Source of the DNA: JBFLYO01 sp040756745
Lineage (GTDB): Bacteria; Bacteroidota; Ignavibacteria; UBA10030; UBA6906
Direction of reading: 5' to 3'
Assembly (NCBI GenBank): GCA_040756745.1
Contig: JBFLYO010000001.1
Coordinates: 124,001 to 188,000 of the forward strand
DNA length: 64,000 bases
Positions 8,738 to 17,942 of this stretch are shown here, piece after piece; position 1 is the stretch's first letter; every line of letters begins with the position of its first letter. Under the pieces are notes generated by a model. That model saw nothing but the letters and a program-made list of their open reading frames with translations, had not been told where the DNA came from and did not search any database. The position numbers and the translations under genes are program-made.

Positions 8738-10312
8738 ATGACCGCCGATCCCCACTCAATGATGTACCGGGAGCTTGTTCTCGTTCTTGATTACGGTTCT
8801 CAGTATTCGCAGCTGATTGCCCGCCGAGTCCGGGAGCTGGGGGTGTATTCGGAGCTCCGCCCATTCAGTATCCCTCTGGATGTCATCAGATCCCTGAACC
8901 CCAAAGGGATCATCCTTTCGGGAAGCCCCTACAGCGCGTACGAACAGGGTGCACCCATTTCATCGCCGGATGTGTTTACTCTTGGAATCCCCATCCTTGG
9001 TATATGCTACGGGATGCAGCTCATGGCCTTTCAACTTGGGGGCGAAGTCGACAAAGCTGCAAGAAGAGAGTACGGGCCGGCCGAGCTCGTCGTCGATGAC
9101 GCGGGTGATCTCTTTGCCGGAGTGATTCCGGACGGCCCCGGCGGGCTCCATGTCTGGATGAGCCACGGCGACCATCTCACGGGAATCCCAAGTGGATTCG
9201 TGACGATCGCGCACAGTACCAACTCCCCTATCTGCGCAATCAGAGACACGGCACGGAAGATTTACGGCGTCCAGTTTCATCCCGAAGTGGTCCATACGCC
9301 GAAGGGGAAGGAGATCCTCAGGAATTTCCTGTACGGCATCTGCGGCTGTTCAGGCGGGTGGAATGCCGCAGCGTTCATTCAGGACTCTGTCCGTTCCATC
9401 AGGTCAACGGTAGGGAAGGGGAAGGTCATTTGCGCGCTCAGCGGTGGCGTCGACTCTTCCGTCGCCGCCGTCCTCATCCATCAGGCGATTGGGGATCAGC
9501 TCACCTGCATCCACATCAATAACGGGCTGATGCGCAAGGATGAATCCGATGCCGTGGTCAGGACGTTCCGCGACAGGTTTCACATCGCCCTCGACTATGT
9601 GGATGCCTCCGAACAATTCCTGGCTGCGCTGAAGCGGGTAGGGGATCCTGAAAAGAAACGCAAGATTATCGGGAACCTGTTCATCGACGTCTTCGAGCGT
9701 GAGGCGAAGACGATGGGGAAGGTGGAGTTCCTCGCGCAGGGAACGCTCTACCCCGACGTGATCGAGTCGACGTCGTTCCGCGGTCCTTCGGTTACGATCA
9801 AGACACACCACAACGTCGGTGGGCTCCCTGAAAAGATGCACCTGAAGCTCATTGAGCCCTTCCGGGAGCTGTTCAAAGATGAAGTGCGTGCGGTTGGGGC
9901 CGCACTGGGACTTCCGGATGATCTGCTCTGGCGTCATCCTTTCCCGGGGCCGGGCCTGGCCGTCCGAGTGTTGGGAGAAATCACCCCCGACCGGCTCCGC
10001 TTGCTACGCGATGCCGACGCGATCTTTGTCGAAGAGTTGAAAAGCGCGGGGTTGTACCGCGACGTCTGGCAGGGCTTTATTGTGTTGCTGCCTGTGCAGT
10101 CCGTCGGCGTCATGGGGGACGGGCGCACGTACGAATACACCGCGGCGATCAGGGCAGTGAGCAGCGTCGACGGCATGACCGCAGACTGGTTCCGGATGCC
10201 GCACGAGGTTCTCGCGCGCATCTCCTCCCGTATCACGAACGAAGTGCGGGGGATTAATCGGGTCGTGTATGATGTGAGCTCCAAGCCACCAGCCACTATC
10301 GAGTGGGAGTGA
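8738..10312 (+). CDS. guaA: GMP synthase (glutamine-hydrolysing)
   Basis: Makes GMP from XMP, ATP and glutamine. 524 residues. The N-terminal class I amidotransferase domain has the nucleophile C90 in GICYGMQ and HPEV. The PP-loop ATPase domain has CALSGGVDSSVAA. The C-terminal dimerisation domain ends KPPATIEWE, the usual GuaA terminus. The start is open: ATG 8738 is nearly leaderless behind the predicted promoter, and ATGs at 8759 and 8762 would give the more usual N-terminus. The prenyltransferase gene begins seven bases after its stop. Confidence 0.96.
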   Translation: MTADPHSMMYRELVLVLDYGSQYSQLIARRVRELGVYSELRPFSIPLDVIRSLNPKGIILSGSPYSAYEQGAPISSPDVFTLGIPILGICYGMQLMAFQLGGEVDKAARREYGPAELVVDDAGDLFAGVIPDGPGGLHVWMSHGDHLTGIPSGFVTIAHSTNSPICAIRDTARKIYGVQFHPEVVHTPKGKEILRNFLYGICGCSGGWNAAAFIQDSVRSIRSTVGKGKVICALSGGVDSSVAAVLIHQAIGDQLTCIHINNGLMRKDESDAVVRTFRDRFHIALDYVDASEQFLAALKRVGDPEKKRKIIGNLFIDVFEREAKTMGKVEFLAQGTLYPDVIESTSFRGPSVTIKTHHNVGGLPEKMHLKLIEPFRELFKDEVRAVGAALGLPDDLLWRHPFPGPGLAVRVLGEITPDRLRLLRDADAIFVEELKSAGLYRDVWQGFIVLLPVQSVGVMGDGRTYEYTAAIRAVSSVDGMTADWFRMPHEVLARISSRITNEVRGINRVVYDVSSKPPATIEWE

Positions 10313-10318
10313 ACAGGC

Positions 10319-11152
10319 GTGCGTCGCTATTTCGCGTTCGTCAAGATCGAACATACGCTCTTTTCACTGCCCCTGATCTACAGCGGTGTCCTGCTCGGAT
10401 CTCGTGGCTCGTCACCGTCGTTGGGCGTTCTCATCCTTGTTCTCACGGCTGCCACAGGTGCCAGGACCGTTGCGTTCGCGCTCAACCGGATCATTGATCG
10501 GCAGATTGACGCGCGGAATCCCCGGACTGCGATGCGCGATTTGCCGAGCGGACGGATGACGGTGTGGGAAGCGGCATGGGTGATGATCACAGGCATGGCG
10601 CTCTATTTCGGATCGGCATGGCTCATTTCCCCCTTCTGCTTCATGATGTCCCCCATCCCGCTGCTCGTGTTCATCGTGTATCCGACGATGAAGCGATTCA
10701 CGCCGCTCGCTCATTTCGGCGTCGGCCTCGGGCTCGCAATGGGTCCGCTGGGAGGGTGGTTTGCCGTTTCCCCCTCGTTCGACCACCTGCTTGTCCCTGC
10801 CCTGCTTTCTCTGTTCACCCTGTTCTGGGTTACCGGCTTCGATATCATCTATGCGACGCTTGACGAGGAATTCGACCGGAAGGAATCGCTGTATTCCTTC
10901 CCCGCGCGGTTCGGGCGGCACCGCGCACTGCAATACTCTGCGCTCTTTCACCTGATCGCCTTCTTCCTGCTTGCCGTTCTCTTCTACATCTCCGTGATGT
11001 CCCTCCTGGCGCTTCCGCTCCTCCTGCTGACAGGCTTTCTGCTCTACCTGGAACAACGGAAGGCAGAGGACGTCGAACTGGCATTCTTCAGGATCAATGC
11101 CGTTGCGGGTGCGTCTGTCTTCTGCATGGTGGTCGTAGGGGTGTACGCATGA
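10319..11152 (+). CDS. mqnP: UbiA-family prenyltransferase, probable MqnP
   Basis: A 277-residue integral membrane protein of the UbiA superfamily with about eight hydrophobic segments. It carries both Asp-rich motifs: NRIIDRQIDARNPRT (first) and DIIYATLDEEFDRKES (second). In this setting it most likely attaches the isoprenoid chain to 1,4-dihydroxy-6-naphthoate or its precursor in the futalosine menaquinone pathway. A 4-hydroxybenzoate prenyltransferase annotation would fit the sequence equally well. Start is GTG, six bases after guaA. Its end overlaps the UbiX-like gene by four bases. Confidence 0.87.
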   Translation: MRRYFAFVKIEHTLFSLPLIYSGVLLGSRGSSPSLGVLILVLTAATGARTVAFALNRIIDRQIDARNPRTAMRDLPSGRMTVWEAAWVMITGMALYFGSAWLISPFCFMMSPIPLLVFIVYPTMKRFTPLAHFGVGLGLAMGPLGGWFAVSPSFDHLLVPALLSLFTLFWVTGFDIIYATLDEEFDRKESLYSFPARFGRHRALQYSALFHLIAFFLLAVLFYISVMSLLALPLLLLTGFLLYLEQRKAEDVELAFFRINAVAGASVFCMVVVGVYA

Positions 11153-11700
11153 AGACCGTCATCGGCATCACCGGCTCCTCCGGCGCGGTGTATGCGCTGG
11201 ACTTTCTGAAGAAATGCCCCGACAAGAAGTTTCTCATCGTCAGCTCCTGGGGAAAAGTCCTGTTGCGCGACGAGCTGCAGATGAGCGAGAAGGACTTGAA
11301 GCCGTACGTGACGCGGGTGTTTTCGGATGACGACCTGACCGCACCCACGGCCTCAGGGTCGAATGCATTTGATACTCTTGTCATCATCCCGGCATCAACG
11401 TCGACGGTGGGAAAGATCGCATCCGGCATCGGTGACACGCTCATCACCCGGACGGCGCAAGTCTGCCTGAAGGAACGGTACAAGCTGATTCTCTGCGTTC
11501 GCGAGACACCTCTCTCGACAGCCACGCTCGAGCAGTGCGCCCGGCTTTCGGCACAAGGGGCGGTGGTGATGCCGATCGCGCCGCCGATGTATTTTGTCCC
11601 CAAAAACGTGGAAGAATTTGTCGGCGCGTTCACCGACAAGGTGCTTGGCCAGCTTGCCGTTCGCGCGGGGCGTGGGTGGAGGGGGGAGGAACTCGAATGA
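11149..11700 (+). CDS. ubiX: UbiX-family flavin prenyltransferase
   Basis: 183 residues. UbiX enzymes add dimethylallyl phosphate to FMN, making the prenylated flavin used by UbiD decarboxylases. Visible motifs are the N-terminal flavin loop GITGSSGAVYA, the IIPASTSTVGKIASGIGDTL segment and RETPLSTATLEQ near the active site. Four-base ATGA overlaps at both ends tie it to the prenyltransferase and the UbiD homologue, so in this pathway it probably serves the naphthoate decarboxylation (MqnM role). The C-terminus ends in a short Arg/Gly/Glu-rich tail. Confidence 0.92.
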   Translation: MKTVIGITGSSGAVYALDFLKKCPDKKFLIVSSWGKVLLRDELQMSEKDLKPYVTRVFSDDDLTAPTASGSNAFDTLVIIPASTSTVGKIASGIGDTLITRTAQVCLKERYKLILCVRETPLSTATLEQCARLSAQGAVVMPIAPPMYFVPKNVEEFVGAFTDKVLGQLAVRAGRGWRGEELE

Positions 11701-13475
11701 GGTTCTCGACATTCGGTGACTTCGCGCGGTATCTCGAGTCGGTGGGGGAGCTCCACCGCGTTCCTTTCGAGGTCGATCCGTTTCTGGAGATTACTGAAGT
11801 CGCCGCACGGGCGATTCGGGAGGGAAAACCCGCCCTCTGGTTCGAGCGAGTGAAAGGGTCGCCGTATCCCGTGGTGATCAACGCGCTCGCGAGCGATTTC
11901 CGCTGCGAGCTCGCGCTTCACAAACACCCACAGGAGCTCGGGAACGAGTTGATCAGATTCTTCGAAGATGCTCTACCGCCTCACCCCCGCGTGTTCTGGA
12001 AGAACCGGCCGGTGGCCCGTCGCCTTCTCCATGCATCGGTGCGACGCGTGTCTGCAGGCCTCTCCCAGCAGGTGGTCGAAGAGCCGAATCTCGATGCATT
12101 GCCGGTGCTCACATGCTGGCCGGGCGACGGCGGGAGATTCATCACGCTTCCCCAGGTCATTACCTGCGACCCCCGCACCGGCAAGCGGAACATGGGGGTA
12201 TACCGGATGCACGTGTTCGACCGGAAGACGACGGGGATGCACTGGCAGATCCAGAAAGGGGGAGGGTTTCATTACTATCAGGCCGAGAAGCTTGGCCAGC
12301 CGATGGAACTGGCCGTGGCGCTCGGAACCGACCCGGCGCTCCTGCTCGCGACGGTTGCGGCTCTTCCCGAAAACATCGATGAGGCGATGTTCGCGGGTTT
12401 CCTCCGCGGTCACCGGACGCAGTTCGCGAAAGGAAAGACGATCTCACTCCCGGTCCCTGCCAATGCGGAGTTCATTCTTGAAGGAGTCGTCCAGCCGGGT
12501 GAGCGGAGGATGGAAGGGCCCTTCGGCGATCACTTCGGCCATTATTCACACGCCGCGGAGTTTCCGGTCTTCCACGTCACGGCGGTCACTCACCGGCACA
12601 ACCCCGTGTACCCGGCAACCGTTGTCGGCATCCCACCCATGGAGGATAAGTTCCTCGGCGATGCCACGCAGCGGATCCTCGGTCCGTTGGTGAAGCTGAT
12701 CCATTCGGAGATTACAGACCTCTGGGCCTACTACGAAGCGGGTTTCCACAACCTCCTGGCCGTCGCCGTGGACCAGCGGTACGGCAAGGAGGCGATGAAG
12801 ACTGCGCTCGGACTGATGGGCATTTCGCAACTCTCGCTCACGAAGTGCATCGTGCTTGTGACAGAAGGAGTCGATGTGAGGAGCTTCGACGCTGTGCTGA
12901 GTGAAATCAGGGAGCACTTCGATCCCCGGCACGATTTCCTCCTTCTGCCTCGCGTTCCGCTCGACACACTGGACTTTACGAGCTACACGATGAACCTGGG
13001 CAGCAAGATGATCATCGACGCAACCCGGAAATCCCGGCGCCGTGGGGGGCAGGCCTCCGGACGCGGGCCGCGCCGTCACCCGCGAATTCCCGATCTGAGG
13101 GGGGTGGACCGGCGGATCACCGACCAACACCTCATGGGGGAGGCACTTCTGCTCGTCAAGATCCGCGGGCTTGGCCTGCCGGTCATTAAGCGGCTGGTCA
13201 GACATCCCGCCCTTCAACAGGTTCCGCTGATCGCTGCGGTGAGCGACGACGTGGAGATCCGTGACCGCGAAAAGACCATCTGGGGGGTCTTCACGCGGTT
13301 TGACTGCGCACGGGACATACTATTCACAGAACAGAAACTCGTCGGGGCAAGTCCGGTCTACGGTGGCGCCATGGGGATCGACGCGACATGGAAGCCGGGG
13401 TATCCTGAGCCGCTCGCGATGAGCGAGGACGTCAGGCGCAGGGTCGATGAGCGCTGGGAACAGTACTGGCGCTGA
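11697..13475 (+). CDS. mqnL: UbiD-family decarboxylase, probable MqnL
   Basis: 592 residues. UbiD-family enzymes use prenylated FMN to decarboxylate aromatic acids; here the likely substrate is the prenylated naphthoate of the futalosine route. Seen: EGPFGDHFGHYS with the conserved Glu-containing loop, KRNMGVYRMHVFD for cofactor and metal binding, and a C-terminal region ending in YGGAMGIDATWKPGYPEP. The ATG at 11697 overlaps the previous stop and has a strong GGGGGGAGGA SD. Upstream codons in the same frame lie within ubiX and are not used. It sits directly between ubiX and mqnE-mqnA. Confidence 0.91.
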   Translation: MRFSTFGDFARYLESVGELHRVPFEVDPFLEITEVAARAIREGKPALWFERVKGSPYPVVINALASDFRCELALHKHPQELGNELIRFFEDALPPHPRVFWKNRPVARRLLHASVRRVSAGLSQQVVEEPNLDALPVLTCWPGDGGRFITLPQVITCDPRTGKRNMGVYRMHVFDRKTTGMHWQIQKGGGFHYYQAEKLGQPMELAVALGTDPALLLATVAALPENIDEAMFAGFLRGHRTQFAKGKTISLPVPANAEFILEGVVQPGERRMEGPFGDHFGHYSHAAEFPVFHVTAVTHRHNPVYPATVVGIPPMEDKFLGDATQRILGPLVKLIHSEITDLWAYYEAGFHNLLAVAVDQRYGKEAMKTALGLMGISQLSLTKCIVLVTEGVDVRSFDAVLSEIREHFDPRHDFLLLPRVPLDTLDFTSYTMNLGSKMIIDATRKSRRRGGQASGRGPRRHPRIPDLRGVDRRITDQHLMGEALLLVKIRGLGLPVIKRLVRHPALQQVPLIAAVSDDVEIRDREKTIWGVFTRFDCARDILFTEQKLVGASPVYGGAMGIDATWKPGYPEPLAMSEDVRRRVDERWEQYWR

Positions 13476-13514
13476 AGCCTCAGGGAATATGAATGAACGC
13501 CAAAAGAGACATCC

Positions 13515-15416
13515 ATGACGATACGTGACAATGCACTGATCCCGATCTGGTCGAAGGTTGAGCGGGGCGAGAGGCTCTCCTTCGACGACGGAAAGGTGCT
13601 GTACGCGACCCCGGACATCATCTCGCTCGGCAAAATGGCCCATGCCGTCCAACAGTCGCGCAGCGGCGATGCAGTCTACTTTGTCCTCAACCAGAAGATC
13701 GAGCACACGAACATCTGCGTACTCTCCTGCAAGTTCTGTGACTTCGCCGTCAAGAAAGGTGACCCGCGCGCCTACGAGATGACGACGGAGGAGATCCTTG
13801 GAAAGCTGACCCCGGAGATCCGTGAGGTGCACGTTACGGGGGGGATGCCTGCGGACTGGCCGTGGGAGCGGTACCTGGAGATTGTCGCCAGTATCCGCCG
13901 CCATCTTCCGGACGCGGATGTGAAGGCCTACACGGCCGTGGAGATCGATTTCTTTCACAAGAAGTTCAAGATGCCGGTCGAGGACGTGCTGCGCCAGCTC
14001 CAGCAGGCCGGTCTGAAGACCCTGCCCGGAGGCGGCGCGGAGGTGTTCTCCGAGCGGGTGCGCAAGCAACTCTTCACTCAGAAGATCGGCGCCAAGGGAT
14101 GGTTCGAGGTTCACGAGACGGCACATCGGCTCGGCATTCCGACCAACAGCACGATGCTCTACGGGCACATCGAAACCATCGAAGAACGGCTCATGCACAT
14201 GATCCGACTGCGGGAGGCGCAGGACCGGACCGGCGGGTTCCTCACCTTCATCCCCCTTGCGTTCCAGCCGGGGGACACAGGGATCAAGCCGAGAAACCGC
14301 TTCACATCCGCGATCGACGACCTCAAGACCATCGCCGTGTCACGCCTCATGCTGGATAATTTCCCTCACATCAAGGCCTACTGGGTGATGCTCACGGAAG
14401 AGGTGGCTGCCGTGGCGCTGAATTTCGGTGCCGACGACATGGACGGCACCGTGGGGGGTGAGAAGATCGCGCACGACGCCGGGGCAATCAGCCCTATGTC
14501 GCTGGCCAAGGACCAGATCATCCGGATCATCAAGGATGCCGGCAAGATACCGGTCGAGCGCGACGTCTATTATAATCCCCTCCACATCCACCATGACAAC
14601 GTTATCGGGAAGATTCCCTACCTGAACTCAGTCCCTTTCTACGCGCGTCTGGAACGTCGCCAGTTTCGAATCCTGCCGGTCGTTCCGCGACGGATGGGAA
14701 TCCTGAGCGCCGAGGGGAAACTCGATGCCGGCCCGTTCTCCCTCATGGACTATCTGCGGCAGGAGTCGACCCTCGAGGTGATGGACTGGTGCATCGCCTC
14801 TCGCGATCAGGTGAAGAGCGTGATGCTCTTTTCCAGGGACGAGTGGCACGATCTGGAAGGGAAAACGATCGGCATCATCGACGACACCGCGACGTCCGTG
14901 CAGCTCCTGAAGATCCTTCTGGAGAAGCGCTACGGCGTCAGCGTTGTGTTTGAGCGTCTCCACAGCGGCGTCAACAACTACGACAAGTATTCCGCGGTCT
15001 TGTTGATCGGCGACGAGGCCCTGCGAAGAAACAAATTCGGACTTCCCGGTTTTACAATCGTGTACGATCTTGCGCGTGAATGGTATGAGTGGCAGAAGCT
15101 TCCGTTCGTGTTTGCGGTGTGGGCGGTGCGCAGGGCGCTCCCCACGACCGTCAAAGCGGATCTGAACGGCATGCTGGCCCGATCACTCGATGCCTCCGAA
15201 GATGATGTTGCTGCGATCGCGGCACCGCATGGACGGCGCATCGGGCTGACGGAGGAAGAGAGCGTGGAATATCTTGAGGGGTTCAATTACAGGCTCGGCG
15301 AGCGGGAACGGGAAGCGATTGCCGTCTTCAGCCGGCTCTCCAGAGAGATCGACGCAGGCCACCCGGTCGGGAGAGGCGACCTGTATTCAGAGTTGCCGCA
15401 CAAGCGAATCATGTAG
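13515..15416 (+). CDS. mqnE-mqnA: Aminofutalosine synthase - chorismate dehydratase fusion (MqnE-MqnA)
   Basis: 633 residues joining two consecutive enzymes. Residues 1 to about 358 are a radical SAM MqnE, with ligands C68, C72, C75 in CVLSCKFCDF, TGGMP, LPGGGAEVF and LNFGADDMDGTV. It joins 3-enolpyruvylbenzoate to S-adenosylmethionine, giving 6-amino-6-deoxyfutalosine. Residues about 363-633 are MqnA, beginning GKIPYLNSVPFYARL with DAGPFSLMDYL, IGIIDDTATSVQLL and a periplasmic-binding-protein-like fold. It dehydrates chorismate to 3-enolpyruvylbenzoate. The frame is continuous with no stop or frameshift at the junction. The order is reversed relative to the pathway. mqnC follows ten bases later. 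Confidence 0.92.
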   Translation: MTIRDNALIPIWSKVERGERLSFDDGKVLYATPDIISLGKMAHAVQQSRSGDAVYFVLNQKIEHTNICVLSCKFCDFAVKKGDPRAYEMTTEEILGKLTPEIREVHVTGGMPADWPWERYLEIVASIRRHLPDADVKAYTAVEIDFFHKKFKMPVEDVLRQLQQAGLKTLPGGGAEVFSERVRKQLFTQKIGAKGWFEVHETAHRLGIPTNSTMLYGHIETIEERLMHMIRLREAQDRTGGFLTFIPLAFQPGDTGIKPRNRFTSAIDDLKTIAVSRLMLDNFPHIKAYWVMLTEEVAAVALNFGADDMDGTVGGEKIAHDAGAISPMSLAKDQIIRIIKDAGKIPVERDVYYNPLHIHHDNVIGKIPYLNSVPFYARLERRQFRILPVVPRRMGILSAEGKLDAGPFSLMDYLRQESTLEVMDWCIASRDQVKSVMLFSRDEWHDLEGKTIGIIDDTATSVQLLKILLEKRYGVSVVFERLHSGVNNYDKYSAVLLIGDEALRRNKFGLPGFTIVYDLAREWYEWQKLPFVFAVWAVRRALPTTVKADLNGMLARSLDASEDDVAAIAAPHGRRIGLTEEESVEYLEGFNYRLGEREREAIAVFSRLSREIDAGHPVGRGDLYSELPHKRIM

Positions 15417-15426
15417 AGGACGCGCC

Positions 15427-16524
15427 ATGCACTGTTCCGACATCTTCGCACGGGCACGGAGGGGGGAGCGGATCACGCGCGAGGAGGGGCTCGAACTCCT
15501 CCGGCACGGCGAGCTCCTCGACCTTGCCGACGCCGCCAACGAGATCCGCTTCCGCAAGAACCCGCTCCAGCAGGTAACGTTTGTGACGGACACGAACCCG
15601 AACTACACCAATGTCTGCAACGTCGACTGCATCTTCTGCGCCTTCTACAGGCATCCGGAAGACGACGGGGCATACACGCACACGGTCGACGACATGATCG
15701 CGAAGTTCCGTGATGCCGCGGCCGCGGGCGTGACAACGGTCTTATTACAGGGGGGAGTGAATCCCGCACTCCCGTTCGAATATTACGTCGAGCTTGTGGA
15801 GAGGACGGTGCGGGAGGTCCCCGAGGTCCACCCCCACTTCTTCTCCACGTCCGAAATCATCGGCATGGCCTCCGTTGCGAGACTCTCAGTCCCGCAAGTG
15901 TTACGACGTCTCTGGGAAGCGGGACTCCGGACAATTCCCGGAGGAGGAGCGGAGATCCTCTCCGACAGGGTGAAGAAAAAAATCAGTCATCTGAAGGGGA
16001 CAAGCGCGGACTGGATCGACGTGATGCGCGAGGCGCACCACATCGGATACAAGACGACTGCGACGATGATGTACGGGCACCTTGAGCGGGATGAGGATAT
16101 CGTAGAACACCTGGAGGTCGTCCGCGTATTGCAGGATGAGACTGGCGGGTTCACGGCGTTCATCCCGTGGAGCTTCAAGCCGGGCAATACGCCGCTCGAG
16201 AAGCTCATCCCTCACTACGCAACGCCGACCCGCTACCTGCAGATGATCGCACTGGCGCGGATCTACCTGGACAACGTTCAGCACATCCAGGCCTCGTGGT
16301 TTTCGGAGGGGAAGAAGACTGGTCAGATTGCACTGCACTTCGGAGCGGACGACTTCGGAGGGACCCTGCAGGAGGAGAACGTGCATGCTGCGGCAAAGTT
16401 CGTCAACACGACGAACACCGAGGAGTGCATCCAGCTGATCCACGATGCAGGCTTCGCTGCCGCCCAGCGAACGACGCTCTACGAGATTCTCCGCGTCTTC
16501 AGACCGTCAGAAGTTGCCGCCTGA
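15427..16524 (+). CDS. mqnC: Cyclic dehypoxanthinyl futalosine synthase
   Basis: 365 residues; radical SAM enzyme closing dehypoxanthine futalosine to its cyclic form. The [4Fe-4S] ligands are C64, C68, C71 in CNVDCIFCAFYR. LLQGGVNP, IPGGGAEILSDRV and LHFGADDFGGT are typical of MqnC and distinguish it from its MqnE neighbour, which has SCKFCDF. The ATG at 15427 follows the mqnE-mqnA stop by ten bases; the region has GAGGA nearby. The nucleosidase acting between MqnE and MqnC (MTAN type) is not in the window. Confidence 0.95.
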   Translation: MHCSDIFARARRGERITREEGLELLRHGELLDLADAANEIRFRKNPLQQVTFVTDTNPNYTNVCNVDCIFCAFYRHPEDDGAYTHTVDDMIAKFRDAAAAGVTTVLLQGGVNPALPFEYYVELVERTVREVPEVHPHFFSTSEIIGMASVARLSVPQVLRRLWEAGLRTIPGGGAEILSDRVKKKISHLKGTSADWIDVMREAHHIGYKTTATMMYGHLERDEDIVEHLEVVRVLQDETGGFTAFIPWSFKPGNTPLEKLIPHYATPTRYLQMIALARIYLDNVQHIQASWFSEGKKTGQIALHFGADDFGGTLQEENVHAAAKFVNTTNTEECIQLIHDAGFAAAQRTTLYEILRVFRPSEVAA

Positions 16525-16550
16525 GGCGGGGGATAACCCGCGCTCCGGGA

Positions 16551-17009
16551 TCATCGCGACCCCCAGCCGCTCACCCGAAGGTGGGAGAACTGCAGCATGA
16601 CGTCGGGATCCAGCACCATCAACGCCAGGGCCGCGAAATTGGGCTTCGCCAGATCCGATGTCTTCAGCAGGAACGAGAATGTCTGCTCCCCTGCCGAAAT
16701 CGAATCACGCAGAGAGAACGCCGGCCCCACTTTGATCAAGAATCGGTCGTATGCCGAAGACGGCGAGACTCTTTTGACCGAGACAGTGATCCGCAGGCTG
16801 TCGTATTGGGAGAAGTCATGGTACCAACCGATGCGGATGTATCCGTAGGGTCCAATGGCGGAAGCGGGTGCGTCGATGAGGCTTTCGATGATGACCAGGG
16901 GCTGGCTGCCGTTGGGGCTGTCGCCGAAGGGGAGCACCGGGCCCGTCGAGGGCCTGCCGCAACCGATGACTGTGAAGGTCACCAATGCGGCCAAGAGACG
17001 GACGAACAT
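16551..17009 (-). CDS. Small predicted lipoprotein of unknown function
   Basis: 152 residues. The N-terminus FVRLLAALVTFTVIGCGRPS is a lipoprotein signal with lipobox Cys17. The rest is a single beta-rich domain with SLIDAPASAIGPYGYIRIGWYHDFSQYDSLRI, cut here into 'SLIDAPASAIGPYGY' and 'IRIGWYHDFSQYD' as its clearest blocks. I recognise no family. The start is supported by GGAGGA about five bases upstream. It is transcribed on the minus strand after mqnD, with a 96-base gap, and converges on mqnC. Position inside the menaquinone cluster does not by itself imply a role there. Confidence 0.72.
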   Translation of the reverse strand: MFVRLLAALVTFTVIGCGRPSTGPVLPFGDSPNGSQPLVIIESLIDAPASAIGPYGYIRIGWYHDFSQYDSLRITVSVKRVSPSSAYDRFLIKVGPAFSLRDSISAGEQTFSFLLKTSDLAKPNFAALALMVLDPDVMLQFSHLRVSGWGSR

Positions 17010-17105
17010 TGCGTCCTCCGATATCTTCTCGGAAGCTGACGCGGGTAACAACGCAAGATTTCATGAAATAGTCAATGCGTGGGGCATTCCGCATCCGGCT
17101 TGCGC

Positions 17106-17942
17106 TCAATAGAGCTCTATCGTCGGAACTTTCGGGACGAGACCTTTCTCGCGTGCTCGAAGAAAGAGGAGTTCGATCGCCCGCCGCCCCTTCTCCCCCA
17201 TGTCGATTGTCAGTTGACTGACGTACATTTTGACGAATTTTTCTCCCAATTTCCGATCTATCCCCCTTCCCCAACGGAGGGCATACGGGATTGCCTCATC
17301 CTGGTGGTCGTACCCGTAGGCGATGCTGTCTCTCAGTCCCTGCGAAAGCCGGTGTGCCAACTCCTCACCAAGATCCTTTCGCACCACATCCAGCCCCAAT
17401 GGCAGCGGCAGCCCTTCAGTTTCCTTCTGCCAGAATTCCCCGAAATCCAGCACTTTCGTGTACCCGAGCGACGCATAGGTGATCTGGCCCTCGTGAATCA
17501 GGAGGCCCGCGTCGACCGTCCCGCGATCCACTGCGCCCATGATAGCATCGAACGGCATATCGACGTTCCTGATCCCGTCGGTAAAGGTCTTGAACAATAA
17601 GGTTGCAGTGGTAAGGCGGCCGGGGGTGCCGACGGTCTTCCCCTTCAGCTCATCCAGTGATCTGAATTTCCGGGAGATGATGACCGGTCCGTACCCTTCT
17701 CCCATGCTTGCGCCGGTCCGCATGACCCGGTAATTCCCCGCGACCGAGGCGAATGCGTGGGCAGAGATCGCCGTGACTTCGAGCTCCCCGCGCAATGCGC
17801 GCTCGTTCAGCGACTGGATATCCTCCAGAAGGTGTTCGATGCGGATTCCCTCCAGCTTCACCTTACCGCTCGCAAGCCCGTAGAACATGAAGGCATCGTC
17901 AGGGTCGGGACTGTGTCCTACGTGAATGATGCGCTCGCTCAT
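17106..17942 (-). CDS. mqnD: 1,4-dihydroxy-6-naphthoate synthase
   Basis: 278 residues, periplasmic-binding-protein fold without a signal peptide, as usual for cytosolic MqnD. It cleaves cyclic dehypoxanthine futalosine to 1,4-dihydroxy-6-naphthoate. Characteristic blocks are VGHSPDPDDAFMFYGL, SAHAFASVAGNYRVMRTGASMGEGYGP (conserved N-terminal substrate pocket, shortened here to its ends 'SAHAFAS' and 'GASMGEGYGP') and LIHEGQITY with the catalytic-region His. Its ATG overlaps the stop of the upstream methyltransferase gene by four bases, so both come from the promoter near 18.68 kb. Confidence 0.95.
   Translation of the reverse strand: MSERIIHVGHSPDPDDAFMFYGLASGKVKLEGIRIEHLLEDIQSLNERALRGELEVTAISAHAFASVAGNYRVMRTGASMGEGYGPVIISRKFRSLDELKGKTVGTPGRLTTATLLFKTFTDGIRNVDMPFDAIMGAVDRGTVDAGLLIHEGQITYASLGYTKVLDFGEFWQKETEGLPLPLGLDVVRKDLGEELAHRLSQGLRDSIAYGYDHQDEAIPYALRWGRGIDRKLGEKFVKMYVSQLTIDMGEKGRRAIELLFLRAREKGLVPKVPTIELY

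Noticed and set aside
11535..11696. N-terminal extension of the UbiD-like protein into ubiX
   Set aside because: ATG 11697 has a strong SD and overlaps the ubiX stop in the usual four-base way.
16525..16550. Small GCGGG/CCCGC hairpin between convergent mqnC and the lipoprotein gene as a terminator
   Set aside because: Only a 5-bp stem with no T run on either strand; too weak to call.
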